Source of the DNA: Siphonodentalium dalli
Lineage: Eukaryota; Mollusca; Scaphopoda; Gadilida; Siphonodentaliidae
Reading direction: 5' to 3'
Assembly: GCA_032622095.1 (NCBI GenBank)
Contig: CP136066.1
Span: 175,271,164-175,335,163, forward strand
DNA length: 64,000 nucleotides
Below, in pieces: positions 22,670 through 34,730 of this stretch. The notes under the pieces were generated by a model. The model was given only the letters and a program-made list of their open reading frames with translations, had not been told where the DNA came from and made no database searches. The position numbers were made by a program, and so were the translations under genes. Position 1 is the first letter of the stretch. Every line of letters starts with the position of its first letter.

Positions 22670-23629
22670 TTATTTGTGTTGACTCGTGCGTATATGTATA
22701 GCCTTTTCTAAAAGGAACCAGTTTTTCGAAAATTCTTGTTGTTTCGATTGGCATCGTGCGGTATACTTCTCACATTGGTATCTATAATTCAATTCTTTGA
22801 GGAAAACATTTAGCGATAAGTTTATTGGCTTGAATTTGGTCCTATAAATGTATTGTTTAATTAGAAGCCACAGCATGTTCGTTATAAAGTTCGGATTCGT
22901 TGGTGATGAACCGAGAATCATTGTCATCTGCTGGGGACAGAGATCAATGCTGTTAATTTTACCCCAATCGCGGAGTTCCTTAATGAATTTCTGAACGTGA
23001 ACACAGTTCCAAAATATGTGGGAGATGTCTTCTGTCTCGCTTTTACATCTATCGCATTTATCATCTTCTCGTAGATTGGACATTTTAAGAAAAATGTTAG
23101 TTGATAATATTCGTGAGTTTATTCGGAATTGTAGCCATTGTAGCTTTCTGTCAGGCGTCGTGAGAAAGGGTAGTTTATCTAGTTTACACCATTGAATTGT
23201 GTTGTCAGGAAAAAACGCTTGCCATTTTCTGTGTGCTACTGTAGAAGTTGGAATATCGATTAAGATGTTATAAAAGTCCTGTCCTCCTCGACTGTTTTTA
23301 AGCAGTTTAATGAAATTATTTGGTAAAAAGGGGCTGCAAGTTCGAGTTATAGGCTGGTCAAGTTTTTTTGTGAGTAGTTTTATTTGATGTTGAATGTTAT
23401 TAAGAGTGATGAAGTTTGTGCGTATGTTATAAATCTTTAGTAAATCGTCTCGTGTAAGAAAGCGGTCATTATCGTCCAGCATATCATTTAAAAATATAAT
23501 CCCTTTTTCTCGCCAGGAGGTGAAATTTATTACTTTTCCGTACTGCTTTATGTTTGGGTTATTCCATAACGTACATGCTGATATTTTGCGATTGTTTCTG
23601 TCTTTCTCTAGAAATTTTGTGAATGCCAT
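22670..23629 (-). pseudogene. C-terminal part of the same L1/Tx1-like ORF
   Basis: 319 codons in the shifted frame. They contain WLQFRINSRILSTNIFL and then the cysteine-histidine motif CDRCKSETEDISHIFWNC, the C-terminal zinc knuckle typical of L1/Tx1 ORF2 proteins. The rest (WLLIKQYIYRTKF, LKELNYRYQCEKYTA) also fits the family tail. The GTG or ATG at its start is not a real initiation site. Confidence 0.8.
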
Positions 23630-24897
23630 CAGGACATCATGCCAAAAGGATTGGTTAATTTGTTTGCCTGTTTCTCTATATAGGAATAGTCATAAGTAAG
23701 GAACATAGGGTCATCGCGTAAAGGTATATCTGTTAAGGGGATCCATTTGGCACTTTTGGTTACGAGGCGCCTCACCCAAGTTATTTTCATGGACAGCATA
23801 AATTTGTTTACATCAACCATTTTTAATCCACCATTCTTATAATCTTGACAAATAACTTTGCGTTTAACTCGATCACGCTTCGAGTTCCAGAGAAAATTAA
23901 AGAGCGTTGTGTCAAGATTTTTCATAAAAATATTACTGGGATTTGGTAGAGCTACAAAAAGGTGCGTTAATTTTTGGAGTATTAGTGATTTTATCACCGT
24001 TATTCGACCAATGGGTGTAAGTAACCGGTGTTTCCATGTTGCTATCAAACGTTTGACTTCAGTAAGTTTTCTATCATAATTGATATCCATTTTGTCAAGG
24101 TTGGTGTCAAAGTATATCCCAAGGAGATTGAAAGTTCTATCAAATTTTAGTCCAAGATCTGGGCATATAATATCCGTACGCTCCATGTAAGAGCCAATCC
24201 ACGACGCCTGACATTTGCTATTGTTAATTTTCAGACCTGAATAATCTGCAAATGAGTTTAAAACAGTATATACTTCCCTGAGGCTTTCTTCGCTACCGTC
24301 CAAGATGAGAGTCGTGTCGTCTGCATACTGTGTAATTTTGTATTCTAAATTGCCGAGGTTGATACCTTTAATGTGGCCATTGGACTTGATCATAATAGTC
24401 AAGATTTCCGCGCATATAAAAAAAATATACGGCGAGACTGGGTCACCCTGTCGACAGCCACGATAAAGTTTGAAACTCTGAGATATATGCCCATTTATTA
24501 AAATAGATGAGTTGATATTAGTATAAAATATGGAAATCCACCTCTTCATGGCATCTCCAAAATTAAAAAAGTTAAGGCATTTATGTATAAATTTCCATGA
24601 TACTGAATCAAAAGCCTTTTCGAAGTCTAGGAGGAGCAGTAACCCAGGTTTACCGGCCAATTTCGTCTCGTGAATAAGGTCATAGATAAGTCTAGTATTA
24701 TCCCCGATGTAGCGATTGTTTAAGAATCCCGTTTGATCATCACTTATTATATATGGTAAAACACGTTTTAATCTTTCAGCTATGCATGAAGAAGCTAATT
24801 TGTAAGATATATTCAACAGTGAAATTGGTCGCCAATTTTTCAAATGATGTCTTTCTTTATCCTTTTTGGGGATCTGAGTAATTATTACCGCCACGCC
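23629..24897 (-). pseudogene. L1/Tx1-like reverse transcriptase, N-terminally truncated
   Basis: Recognisable RT blocks: AVIITQIPKKDKERHHLKNW, RPISLLNISYKLASS, DDQTGFLNNRYIGDN, LLLLDFEKAFDSVSW, RGCRQGDPVSPYIFFICAEI and the catalytic TQYADDTTLIL. Then SGLKINNSKCQASWIGS, LGIYFDTN and LTPIGRITVIKSLILQKLTH. QGDP and YADD are intact. The frame runs about 421 codons to an early stop created by loss of one T in the CCTTTTTGG-type run near 23640. Adding that base would continue FWHDVLMAFTKFL into the next frame. Confidence 0.85.
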
Positions 24898-25054
24898 AGT
24901 GGGTGTACACCGGTGTAGAGGTTCTTATGTTTGAGCGGACGATCGATATTATGGTTAGGTATTTCGTACTAGAGATAAACCGTTCCGATAGTGACAATAG
25001 GTCAACAAAGATTAACACATGTGTTCACGTCACCGGTGTAATTGTGGAGACATG

Positions 25055-25875
25055 TTTCTATTATGAAGGTTCGCTATCCAGAAGGTCCACTATTCCGAAG
25101 GTTTTCTATTCTGAATACTTGCTATTTCGAAGGTTCACTATTCCGAAGGTTCGCTATTCCGAAGGTTCTCCATTCCGAAGGTTTTTTGTTATTTTTAGGT
25201 TAATTCTATATTCTAAAGTATTGAGAGGGTTCATTATCACGAAGATTCCTTTTATGGAGTGTGTGCTCACATCCGAACTGATCATGCGGGCACACCGATA
25301 CAGATACAGGAGGAAACAACTTAGAACATTAAATGTGATTTTGTTTTGTTTTCGCGGGTTTTCTTGAGATTTAATGTGATTACGTGGGCCCATACCTTTG
25401 AATTCTTGGCATATAATATGAATGTTGTGGTATATATGGACCATCCAACATTGGGACATGACACAGGTACAGTTGACTTAAGTGCTGTTCTGTGCGGGCT
25501 CCAATTTGGGGTTCAATATTTTAAGGGCCAAATTTAGAATTTTATGGGCCCATACCTTTGAACTCTGGACATAAAATATGAATATTGGGGGGCATTTCTC
25601 TAGTCCGAAGGTTCAATATCCCGAAGGTACACTATTCCAAAATATCTCTGAATGTTCGCTATTCCGAAGGTTCACCAATCCGAAGGTTCGTTATTCCGAA
25701 GGTTCTCTATTCTAATGTTTTTTGTTATTTTAAGGTTAATTCAGTTTCTAAAGTATTGAGAGGGTTCATTATCACGAAGATTCTTTTTATGAAAGAAATA
25801 ACTTAAAACATTAAATGTGTTTTTGTTTTGTTTTCGCGGGTTTTCTTGAGTTTAATGTCATTACGAATGACCTTA
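25055..25875 (+). repeat. (TTCCGAAGGTTCGCTA)n blocks in a ~530 bp direct duplication
   Basis: Two blocks of a 16-17 base tandem repeat (CTATTCCGAAGGTTCG) lie at about 25062-25185 and 25600-25715. Each is followed by the same downstream text (GTATTGAGAGGGTTCATTAT, then GTTTTCGCGGGTTTTCTTGA), so the whole segment is a direct duplication. ORFs over it are repeat-derived. Confidence 0.7.
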
Positions 25876-26334
25876 TTTCTCATTACATATTCACGCTAAG
25901 CAGCCCAAACAATTGCTATGTTCCCTGCGATTTAATGTCATTACGTGTGACCTAATATCTCAATAATCTGAAACAAGAGTACGCCTGCTAAAGGCGAATT
26001 ATTACAGTGGGGCTATAACGCTCAATGAATGCTGGAGGATATAACAAACTGCGCAGCAGGATATCGCTGAATAGACGAGTATGAGATGAGCCTAACTGCA
26101 ATTGTGACTTTGTTTAAAGGCCCACTTAATTTTCGAGTCATTCATTTTTGTTATAGTATATACGGTTTTAATAACAATTTATGCCATAAAATTTGAATAA
26201 AATACTCTAATTCATCACCATTTGAAACGCAGAATACTTCTATCTCCTAGTTTGAAACACCTTTTAAAAAACCGCGACAAGTCGTGCGTCGTATATCTAG
26301 CAATTAGCAACTAACATGTCCTCTTCGACTTTCC

Positions 26335-26767
26335 ATATATTTCAACGTAATTTGATACTTAGTGGTATTTGTGTCCGGGAAGTGTTTGGACGGGTCAAAT
26401 CGTGACCCCGACCTGACCTTGACCTTTAAAATTGTCAATGCAACTTCAATTTGGGTAAAAACGGACGAATTTCGGCGAAATTTGATATCTAGGGATACTT
26501 TTGTCCGGGGAGTGTTTTGAATGGGTCAAATCCTGACATCGGAGTGACCTTCAATATGGTCAATCAAAGGTCAAATCTGGTAAAACGGGTGGATTTCGAC
26601 GAAATTTTATACCTATGGGTACTTTTGTCGGGGGAGTGTTTTGGACGGGTCAAATCATGACCCTGACCTGACCTTAACTTTCGAAATAGTCAATTCAAGG
26701 TCAAATCGCGCCTTTCTCCGGAAATCTGATGGGAAACAGCCCGGACGAAGTCGGGCCCATCAGCTTG
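26335..26767 (+). mobile_element. Second Helitron-like terminus with ~125 bp internal repeats
   Basis: About three tandem units of 124-130 bp (TTTGATAYCTAGGGATACTT, then TCCGGGGAGTGTTTTGGACG). They are followed by hairpin GCCCGGAC/GTCGGGC and CCATCAGCTTG|T. The end is nearly the same as that of the 2239-4268 elements (hairpin, CATCGGCTAG|T), so it is a related family with a changed 3' tetranucleotide (CTTG for CTAG). The 5' end is not identified. Confidence 0.6.
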
Positions 26768-26789
26768 TGTAATAAAGAAGACAGTTTGA

Positions 26790-27820
26790 AGAATGTAATG
26801 TATAACACGAGCAACGGGAAAACTTGAAATATGGAAGTATGCAAATTTCCCACATAAAATTTGAAAGCTACTTTATAGTATAATTATATTTATAATTTAT
26901 ATTTATGGCTAATAATATGATCTTGGTGGCGTTACCATTTCTAACTATGGTTTTCTTGTGTCATTATGTTTTATTGTGGGAATTGTTCTCATAGAAAAGT
27001 AGACTTTGGAGCGATCGGGTTTCGCCATTTTTTCTGGAAAATCCCATGCTAGATATAGAAACACGGACTAGTACCCAGCCGGTTAGAGAGTCAGAAAGGA
27101 AGCATGACTGGCGCGCTCTGGTAGAGATTGGTAAATTCGTGTGAAGCGAAAAACATTGCTTAGAAAATATAATAACGACGATTATAATTACTGTATACAG
27201 CAATTCGTAGATAATCGTGCGCAGTGAGATATTTCACAATGCACTGTCTACATTGTTCTAATTTTCATTAATAACTCTCCAATGACAAGATTTCACAGCA
27301 CAAAACCATTTTTATATAAACATTACTGTTTCAGTCAGAGTTGCATTGCTGATAAATGAGCCCAATAAGATACTAATGTCTGTAAAAAAAATCACTTGGA
27401 AAAGGTCATAAGCATAGGAACATATTTTAATACTATATAGACTAAATATTCGATTATATATCATGATTAGCAATGTTTGTTGACAAATTACTATAACAGT
27501 TATGTTTACATAACAATCGTTTCTATATGCGATATTTTGTTATTGGAGAGCTTTCAATAACTAATTAGCAACACAGCTTATATATAGGTGTGGTCTTTTA
27601 ACCCATAACTGTTTACCTCAGGGTGTGTTTGCATTGCTGTAGATATGTATACAGTTCTGCACGCATACTAGTGTAAACGGGTTGATATAGAAATGCACAC
27701 AGAAAGAAAACGGAATTCGTTCGTGTGAGCAAAAACCGTGTCCGTTATAATTCATGGTCAACACCGAGGCATTGTGACAGTCAAGTCTGATTTGATTAAT
27801 TGTTACTCGGGCTTAGCGAA
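26790..27820. other. No recognised gene
   Basis: AT-rich DNA with no convincing ORF and no repeat I could pair. Confidence 0.45.
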
Positions 27821-27833
27821 TGGGCACACTTAA

Positions 27834-28346
27834 AGGCACGGGCGGTGTTCGTTGCAGAAATATTTATAGTTGTTCAAATCGCCATCAACAGAAGGAACAC
27901 CAAAATATATACAGTTCCACTCATATGCCAAACATAATCAGCGCATAAATAGAAAATTGTCGTCAAGACGTATGATGCTGTACGTAAACAAGAGCCTGCT
28001 CGTGTTACAGAACTAGTGCTTCTGTTTACATAACGCAACGCAATTATATTGGTTAATCACACACAAATGACATAAACGCTCCTTATTATTTCCATATCAG
28101 GGAAACAGTAACAAGTAACGCTCTTTATGTTTACCATATCCGGATCTAAACAAAATCCAGGAAAAGTAACTTTTTTTGCTTTTGTTTATATAACAAAGGG
28201 GTAAAAGTTGACAATAACATACTGTTTATGCCATATTTATGATTGGCAAAAGTATGTCTATATCTTACTATTCCGTCTGTTTGTGGCGGTTTTTGACGGA
28301 GATGAATATTTTAACAGCATACCCACCGCCAACGCCGCCCGTATCT
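27834..28346 (+). mobile_element. TTAA-flanked MITE, about 513 bp
   Basis: TTAA at 27830-27833 and 28347-28350. Terminal inverted repeats are AGGCACGGGCGG and CCGCCCGTATCT. The interior shares CTCTTTATGTTTACCATATC and TTGTGGCGGTTTTTGACGG with 12426-13895. Non-autonomous; piggyBac or Kolobok type by target site. Confidence 0.75.
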
Positions 28347-28493
28347 TTAATCTTTCTTTGTCATTTCAACTCATGTATTGCACACTGCGTAAGCAAAAAC
28401 CATTATCAACTGGTGTAAGAATAAACTGCTTTTGGTCTGCTGATAGTTGATTCATTTTTTGTCTGGCCTAAACTGACACGACTCATAGTGAAT

Positions 28494-28800
28494 TGCCAAT
28501 TACCAGAGTACGGATGAGCGCGCGTTCATTATCAGTAATCATGTTGTGATCACAGTAATCTGCGACATGTGACTTCGCACAGATATGTATATAGAAATAC
28601 AGCAATGTAAACAACCCTCAAAGGGCATAGAGAGAGTGAGAGAGACTTCCCAATTACCAGAGTACGGATGAGCGCGCGTTCATTATCAGTAATCATGTTG
28701 TGATCACAGTAATCTGCGACATGTGACTTCGCACAGATCTGTATATAGATATACAGCAATGTAAACAACACTCAAAAGGCATAGAGAGAGAGAGAGAGAG
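28494..28800 (+). repeat. Tandem duplication, ~156 bp unit
   Basis: CCAATTACCAGAGTACGGAT starts at about 28494 and again at about 28650. The two copies are nearly identical through the GCAATGTAAACAAC and CATAGAGAGAG ends. Confidence 0.85.
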
Positions 28801-28855
28801 AGATAGATAGAGGGAGAGAGACACACATACAGAGAGAGAGAGAGAGGGGGGGGGT
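28785..28855 (+). repeat. GA microsatellite
   Basis: A (GA)n run with GATA and ACAC interruptions, ending in a G run. It grows out of the end of the second copy of the 156 bp duplication. Confidence 0.85.
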
Positions 28856-28859
28856 TTAT

Positions 28860-30020
28860 TATGTACTATATGTAGTGTGCGTACATTATAATACACGAAA
28901 TAAAACACGGTTATAACTAAAATTTGTGCAGCTTCCATGATGAGTTATATGCCCAGTTGGGTGTCAGCATGATTTAGAAAACTACATCACGCTGACTCTC
29001 AAATGGGTGCACTTTGCCGGGGGATAACTTCATTAGTGACTGTCTTCCTGCCAGCCCCATCATATATGTTGATCAGCTCCAGTCAGGGGGTAGGATTGTC
29101 TTCCGGTTGTGGCCAATGTGGTACAATTGGCCCCAAAGAATGGCAACATTTTGCCCCCCCCAAAGGAGTGGCAACATTGCCCCCCAAGGATTTACAACAT
29201 TACCCTCTAAAGTGGTAACATTTCCCACAAGAAGTGGCAACAATGGTAATTATGTATCTCTTTTTATGGGGTAAGTTAATTGTCCCCTGCAAGAGGGGCA
29301 GTCTGTCCATAATGGAGAAAGAGTCATAACAACCTCATGATGGGGGCAGATTTGCCCCCTAAAGGAGCAGATATGCAACCCTGTTATTTAGTGTGTATGT
29401 ATGCACACTTATCGTGCAAATTATGTTCAAACTGATGGGTAGGGTAAGGGCGAATGTCATCACAAGGAGTCGCTCATGTCCACAGTTGGTGAAATTCGCA
29501 TGTGTGGAAAGGAGCTCACGCACTTAACAATATGATTGGTATGTGATTAACCATGTACATTCGGTGGTCTAAATGTCGTCCTGTGATATTTTTAAAGTGC
29601 CATCCTCCCTTTTATCGGCGCCCATTCAAGCCCAACACTACTTGCATACCCACTTACAGGGTGGATTACATTTCAGATCAAGAATACCTGCGCCATATTT
29701 CATAACAATGGAACGCATAGCGTTGACGAAAACACACCCGACATATATGAGGCGGAACATACTTTTTTGAGTGGAGTGTTTAGTTTACTCGTATATATTT
29801 ATATAGTAAAACCACAACTGTCGCACCAAAAAGAGAGGGGCGATGTGTCCTTTCGTCCGCTGCATGTGACGATAAAGAGAACATTTGTATTGCTGATGTT
29901 TACCTGATATGACAAAATAAAGAGCGTCCAGTTGCTAATGCTTGGTGAATATTTGTGAATATTACCATAACCTAATTAATACATATATACAGAGCTGGTA
30001 GCCCTATTCAATAGTCGCAA
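28860..30020. other. No recognised gene
   Basis: It contains a loosely repeated purine/pyrimidine pattern (GTGGCAACATTGCCCCCC-like, 29130-29260) and no convincing ORF. Confidence 0.4.
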
Positions 30021-30024
30021 CAGA

Positions 30025-30500
30025 AACATTATAGTCAGGGAGCCTGCTGGGTTCTATTTGCACAATCGCGTACGAAAGGTTTGGTGCCCCAGATTTGTTA
30101 CACCTCAGGAACGTTCAAAGAAATCAGAGTTCTTAAGTTCGCATTCCTGGCGTTTAGGCCAGAGACCCCACAAAACCCCACAAATGTCAACAATACACAA
30201 TTTCTGAAACGAAATTTCCTGGCGTTTTCATTTCAGAAGGGTTTTTTTTTAAATACCCCAAAAAACCCAAAAATGACTTCTATTTGCACGTTCGAGTACA
30301 AAGCTGATTTTCATATTAATAGTGCTCTAGTCATCACTGATCAATAATACACAATTTCTGAAACGAAATTTCCTGGTGTTTTCATTTCAGAATGGGTTTT
30401 TTGAAAGTACCCCCAAAAACCCGAAAATTTACTTTTATTTGCACAAAAAGCTGATTTTTTTCTCAATAGTTATCTTGCTATCGCTGGTCATAAAAACCTC
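30025..30500 (+). repeat. Left arm of the composite element
   Basis: It contains two copies of a block with CAATACACAATTTCTGAAAC and TTCCTGGCGTTTTCATTTC. It pairs with 35340-35876 in inverted orientation. Small ORFs (88 and 69 codons) are repeat-derived. Confidence 0.65.
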
Positions 30501-30539
30501 GTTTAAGAAACGAAATTCCGTGCGTTTTCTTGTAAGAAG

Positions 30540-30639
30540 CACAGGTCACCAGAACAAAAATTTACCCTACCCCAATAATACTTAATTATATAGGAGTAAG
30601 TATTATTGGGGTGGGTAATTTTTGTTCTGGGGATCTGTG
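30540..30639. repeat. 100 bp palindrome (MITE-like)
   Basis: The arms read CACAGGTCACCAGAACAAAA and its near-complement and continue as CCCCAATAATACTTA/TAAGTATTATTGGGG around a short ATTATATAGGAG loop. A single arm of the same sequence lies at 50886-50932. Confidence 0.8.
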
Positions 30640-31046
30640 TTAAGGGGATGGTGGGTTTGAATTAAGTACCCAACCAAATCGATAAAAATAGTTTTATTTG
30701 CACTGCCGTACGCACAGATGATATGTTTTTCTTAATACTATCTCCACTATCATCATTGTTCACAGACCAAATGGTAAAAAAAAACGAAGTCACTCGGCGA
30801 ATTCATAAAAAATGGTGCAGAAAATTATGAAATAATAAAATGTTATGGACCCCGTACGTTCACACGCTGTCAAATTTACCTGGCAAGTTTATCGGAATTT
30901 CGTTGTAGAAGCCCTGTAGCTAAGATCTGAATGTTTCGTGGTCAGAATCAATGGTGCAATAACACCTGGCATTTCATATTCTAAGCGATAAAACAATGGT
31001 AAATATACAATATGAATTGTTTTTGGCAATTTTTTCGGGCAGAATC

Positions 31047-31667
31047 GGGGGGACAACATTTTCAAAATCTGCTTTGTGGGAAATTTTAGAGTTCTTTAAA
31101 AAAAAGTCCTATTTACGTGTATGGCTTTGTTGTTAGATATTTCGTTCCTTGTGGAATTATTAATAAATAATTTTTGTTGTCATTACAAAATCCAAAATAG
31201 CGGACAAAATGCTGTCCGGAAGTGGTAAAATTGTGGAAATTTCGCTACATTTTACCAGATAATTTCCATTTATCAGATAATAATGAGCCATATCACGAGG
31301 ATTTGGCCCTTCAGTGTCCATCAAATTAAAATAGATTTAAAACACAATTTCGAATAAAAATCAATTATTATTGTAATGCCCAGAAGGGAATTGAACTCAC
31401 GAGTGTACTGAATACTGCGTACCAATAATATGGCAGATATGAACCATTAATGCCCATTTTTAGCAGAAACGAGGGCGTCAATATCGAAAATAGGGACAAA
31501 ATGGTGACCGGCAGCAGTAAAATTGGGCAAGTTTGGCTAAAGTTCACCGGACTGTTTCCATGGCATCGAAAATAAAAAAAAATATATATTTTCATTGATT
31601 TAAATTGTGACTAAATCTTCTCATATCATTTATAGCCAATAGTCCCATATGCCATGAGATGAGTGTC
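31047..31667 (+). repeat. 621 bp tandem duplication, copy 1
   Basis: It starts GGGGGGACAACATTTTC and ends ATGAGATGAGTGTC. It is repeated immediately with offset 621. I count only two differences (one substitution near 31405 and a one-base A-run change). Confidence 0.9.
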
Positions 31668-32288
31668 GGGGGGACAACATTTTCAAAATCTGCTTTGTGG
31701 GAAATTTTAGAGTTCTTTAAAAAAAAGTCCTATTTACGTGTATGGCTTTGTTGTTAGATATTTCGTTCCTTGTGGAATTATTAATAAATAATTTTTGTTG
31801 TCATTACAAAATCCAAAATAGCGGACAAAATGCTGTCCGGAAGTGGTAAAATTGTGGAAATTTCGCTACATTTTACCAGATAATTTCCATTTATCAGATA
31901 ATAATGAGCCATATCACGAGGATTTGGCCCTTCAGTGTCCATCAAATTAAAATAGATTTAAAACACAATTTCGAATAAAAATCAATTATTATTGTAATGC
32001 CCAGAAGGGAATTGAACTCACGAGTGTGCTGAATACTGCGTACCAATAATATGGCAGATATGAACCATTAATGCCCATTTTTAGCAGAAACGAGGGCGTC
32101 AATATCGAAAATAGGGACAAAATGGTGACCGGCAGCAGTAAAATTGGGCAAGTTTGGCTAAAGTTCACCGGACTGTTTCCATGGCATCGAAAATAAAAAA
32201 ATATATATATTTTCATTGATTTAAATTGTGACTAAATCTTCTCATATCATTTATAGCCAATAGTCCCATATGCCATGAGATGAGTGTC
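31668..32288 (+). repeat. 621 bp tandem duplication, copy 2
   Basis: Near-identical to copy 1. The terminal GAGTGTC is also a word of the minisatellite that starts here, suggesting the duplication used a minisatellite unit as its junction. A 75-codon minus frame is present in both copies but has no recognisable protein features. Confidence 0.9.
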
Positions 32289-32878
32289 AAAAGCCACCAA
32301 ACTTGTATCCAAACATATCCAATGAGTTTCCAAAACCACTTAACGAGTGTCCCAAGTAATCTAAGGAGCTTAAATCCACGCATCGGGGATCTCAAACCAC
32401 CATCTTAATTAATATAGTATACCAAACCAACACAGTCCATAGTACGGGCATACCCAATTGCCAACCAGTGTCCCGAACCACCCAATTCGCATCCCAATCG
32501 ACCCAACTAGTGTCGCAAACCACCCAAATGGTGTCCAAACACGCCCTAATGAGTAATCCAAACCATCCAACGATTGACAACATATGTAATCCAGAGAATG
32601 TCCCAAATCATGCACGTGGTGTCCCAAACATCACAAAGAGCATCTCAAACCATCAATTGAGAACCCCACACCATCCCAAGTGTGTCCAATAAAACCAATC
32701 AATGGGTGTTCATACCCATCCAATGGCCGTCTCATGCAACATGACGATTGCCTAAAACCACCAGGACCAAGAGTGTCTAAAAACATCCGCCTGGTGTCTA
32801 ATACCACCCCATGCAGAATGTCCCACACCATCGAATGATTGTCCCAACTATTATACAAAAACATCCAACCCAGCGAGT
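32285..32878 (-). repeat. ~22 bp minisatellite, C-rich orientation
   Basis: Irregular units such as GTGTCCCAAACCACCCAAT-type words, about 21-25 bases. These are the reverse complement of the units found after 32880. Frames here (60-96 codons) show the same short peptide repeat (PNHP) and are not genes. Confidence 0.75.
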
Positions 32879-32879
32879 G

Positions 32880-34730
32880 TCTCTTGGTTTGTAAACCCAT
32901 TGGATGGTTTGGAACACTCATTTGATGGTCTTAACCCTTTAATGACTGTAGCTTCTTGAAATTTTGCGAAAATCCTGTGCCATAGGGCGCATCGTATATA
33001 TAAGAAAATGCATTGGCCTAACAATACTGACCTTGGTCATGTCAGCCGCGAAATTATCATAACATATGCAAGACTCCCTATGGGACATTCGCATATATGG
33101 GAGAATGCATGATTGCATGGCACAGGATCACCCATCATGAAAGGGTTAAATACTCGGTGGAGGGTTTTGTACACTTGTTTGGATGTATTGAGATGCAAGT
33201 TAGTAGATGGTTTGTGAAACCATTTGGATAGATTGGGAACCCAATGGCTGGTTTGTGATACTAGTTTTATGGTTTGGGTCACTTGCTGTGTGGTTTGTGA
33301 CACCCATTGCATGGTATGAGACACCAGTTGGGTTGTTTTGGACACTCGATGTGGATATGGGACACACGTGTGGTTGAATGGGACACTAATTTGTCGATTT
33401 GTTAAATGATTCAGACGACTTTTGGTTGTTTGAGACACCTGTTATATGACATATGACTCTCATCGGATGACATGGGACTCTGGTTGTGAGGTATTGGGTG
33501 CATATTAGACACTATTTTCCATTCGAACCCTCGCTGGATGGTTTGTGACACTCATTGTGTGGTTTGGAGCACTCGTTCGATGGTTAGGGATGCTAATTTT
33601 GATAGTTTGGAACAAACCCTATGTGGTTTGGGTCCAAACATATGTGGTTAGGAACACCAGTTGCATTGTTTGGGGCACTACCATCAACTGTGGTTTGGAA
33701 CAATCGTTGCAGAGTTGCGACACTGATCGGGTGAATTGAGACACTCATTGGATGGCTTGTGGTACTCCTTGTGTGGGTTAGGACACCAGGTGCATGGTTT
33801 GGAGGACTATCTGTGCAGGTCGGGAATCAGGTACATATGGTATGGGACACTACTTAATTGTTTGTTCCACCCATTGGAAAGTTTGAGACACCAATTGGGT
33901 GGTTTTGTCACTAGATGTGCACAACTGCACATGGGACACACGGATGGTGGAATGATACACTCATTTGTCGACTGGTTCACTGATTGGGCCGTTGAATGGA
34001 TTGAGACGAACGTTGGTGGTTTGGGACACCTGTTGTATGTATAACATATGACTCTCCTCGGATGGCCTGGGACACTACTTTTGGTGCATATGGGACACTC
34101 TTTTCCTTTCGAACACTCGCTGGATTGTTTGGGACACCCATTTGGTGGTTTGGGGCAATCATTGGATGGATTGACCCACTCGTTGTATGATTTGGATCAC
34201 TCGTTGTATCATTTGGATCACTCGTTGGATGGTTAGGGACACTCATTTTGGTAAGTTTGGGACAAAACATGTGTAGTTTGGAACGTCAGTTGAATTGTTT
34301 GTGGCACTAACATGCGCTGTGGGTTGGAACAATCGTTGCAGGGTTACGACACTAATATATCGGGGTAATTTAGATGGCTTGTGACACTCATTATGTGGGC
34401 TTGGACACCAGTTACATGGCTCGGGTGACCATCTATGTGGGTTGGGAACCAGTTGCATATGGTTTGGGGCACTACTTGGTGGTTTGGGAAACTCGTTGGG
34501 TGGATTATTTATCATGCTTTACTCGGGACAATATTTGAACTTGGGGCACCAGACGTATGGATTGCGATACTCATATATTGGTTTTGGATACTAGGTAGGT
34601 GACTCAGTATATTGTTTGGTACACTCGTTAGGTGGTTTGGGACGCTCATTTGATGTATTTAGAAAATAGTTGGTGGCTTTGGAAACTTGTATGATGGCAT
34701 ATATACCACTACTTATTGGCGTTATATTTA
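32880..34730 (+). repeat. ~22 bp minisatellite, G-rich orientation
   Basis: Units of the form GGTTTGGGACACTCRTTGGAT run for about 1.8 kb with frequent variants (ACCAGTTGCATGG). A MITE at 32935-33145 is inserted near the start. The longer frames on both strands are products of the repeat. Confidence 0.75.
32935..33145. mobile_element. TTAA-flanked hairpin MITE, complete copy
   Basis: TTAA at 32931-32934 and 33146-33149. The ends are CCCTTTAATGA and TCATGAAAGGG. The interior has AATGCATT and TATATAAGAAAATGCATTGG pairing with GCATATATGGGAGAATGCAT. It is the only copy of this family (also 1944 and 4925) with both ends, and it shows piggyBac-type TTAA target use. Confidence 0.75.

Larger units (their letters stand above)
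22670..24897 (-). mobile_element. 5'-truncated L1/Tx1-like LINE
   Basis: The RT and C-terminal zinc-finger region of a Tx1/L1-group element. Sequence begins abruptly inside the RT domain at about 24897. ORF1 and the endonuclease are missing, as in ordinary 5'-truncated retrotransposition. The coding part is interrupted only by a one-base loss near 23640. The 3' boundary below 22670 is not resolved; no poly(A)-like tail is obvious. Confidence 0.8.

Noticed and set aside
31375-31440. tRNA or tRNA-derived SINE head on the minus strand (GAGTTCAATTCCC resembles a B box)
   Set aside because: The T-arm does not pair, no convincing A box at the right distance, and no cloverleaf can be drawn.
31368-32216. 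Two identical 75-codon minus ORFs
   Set aside because: Identical because they lie in the 621 bp duplication, not because of selection; no protein features.
32213-34515. Repetitive ORFs with PNHP or GLGHSLDG peptides
   Set aside because: The peptide repeats come from the 22 bp minisatellite read in various frames; both strands are open to a similar degree.
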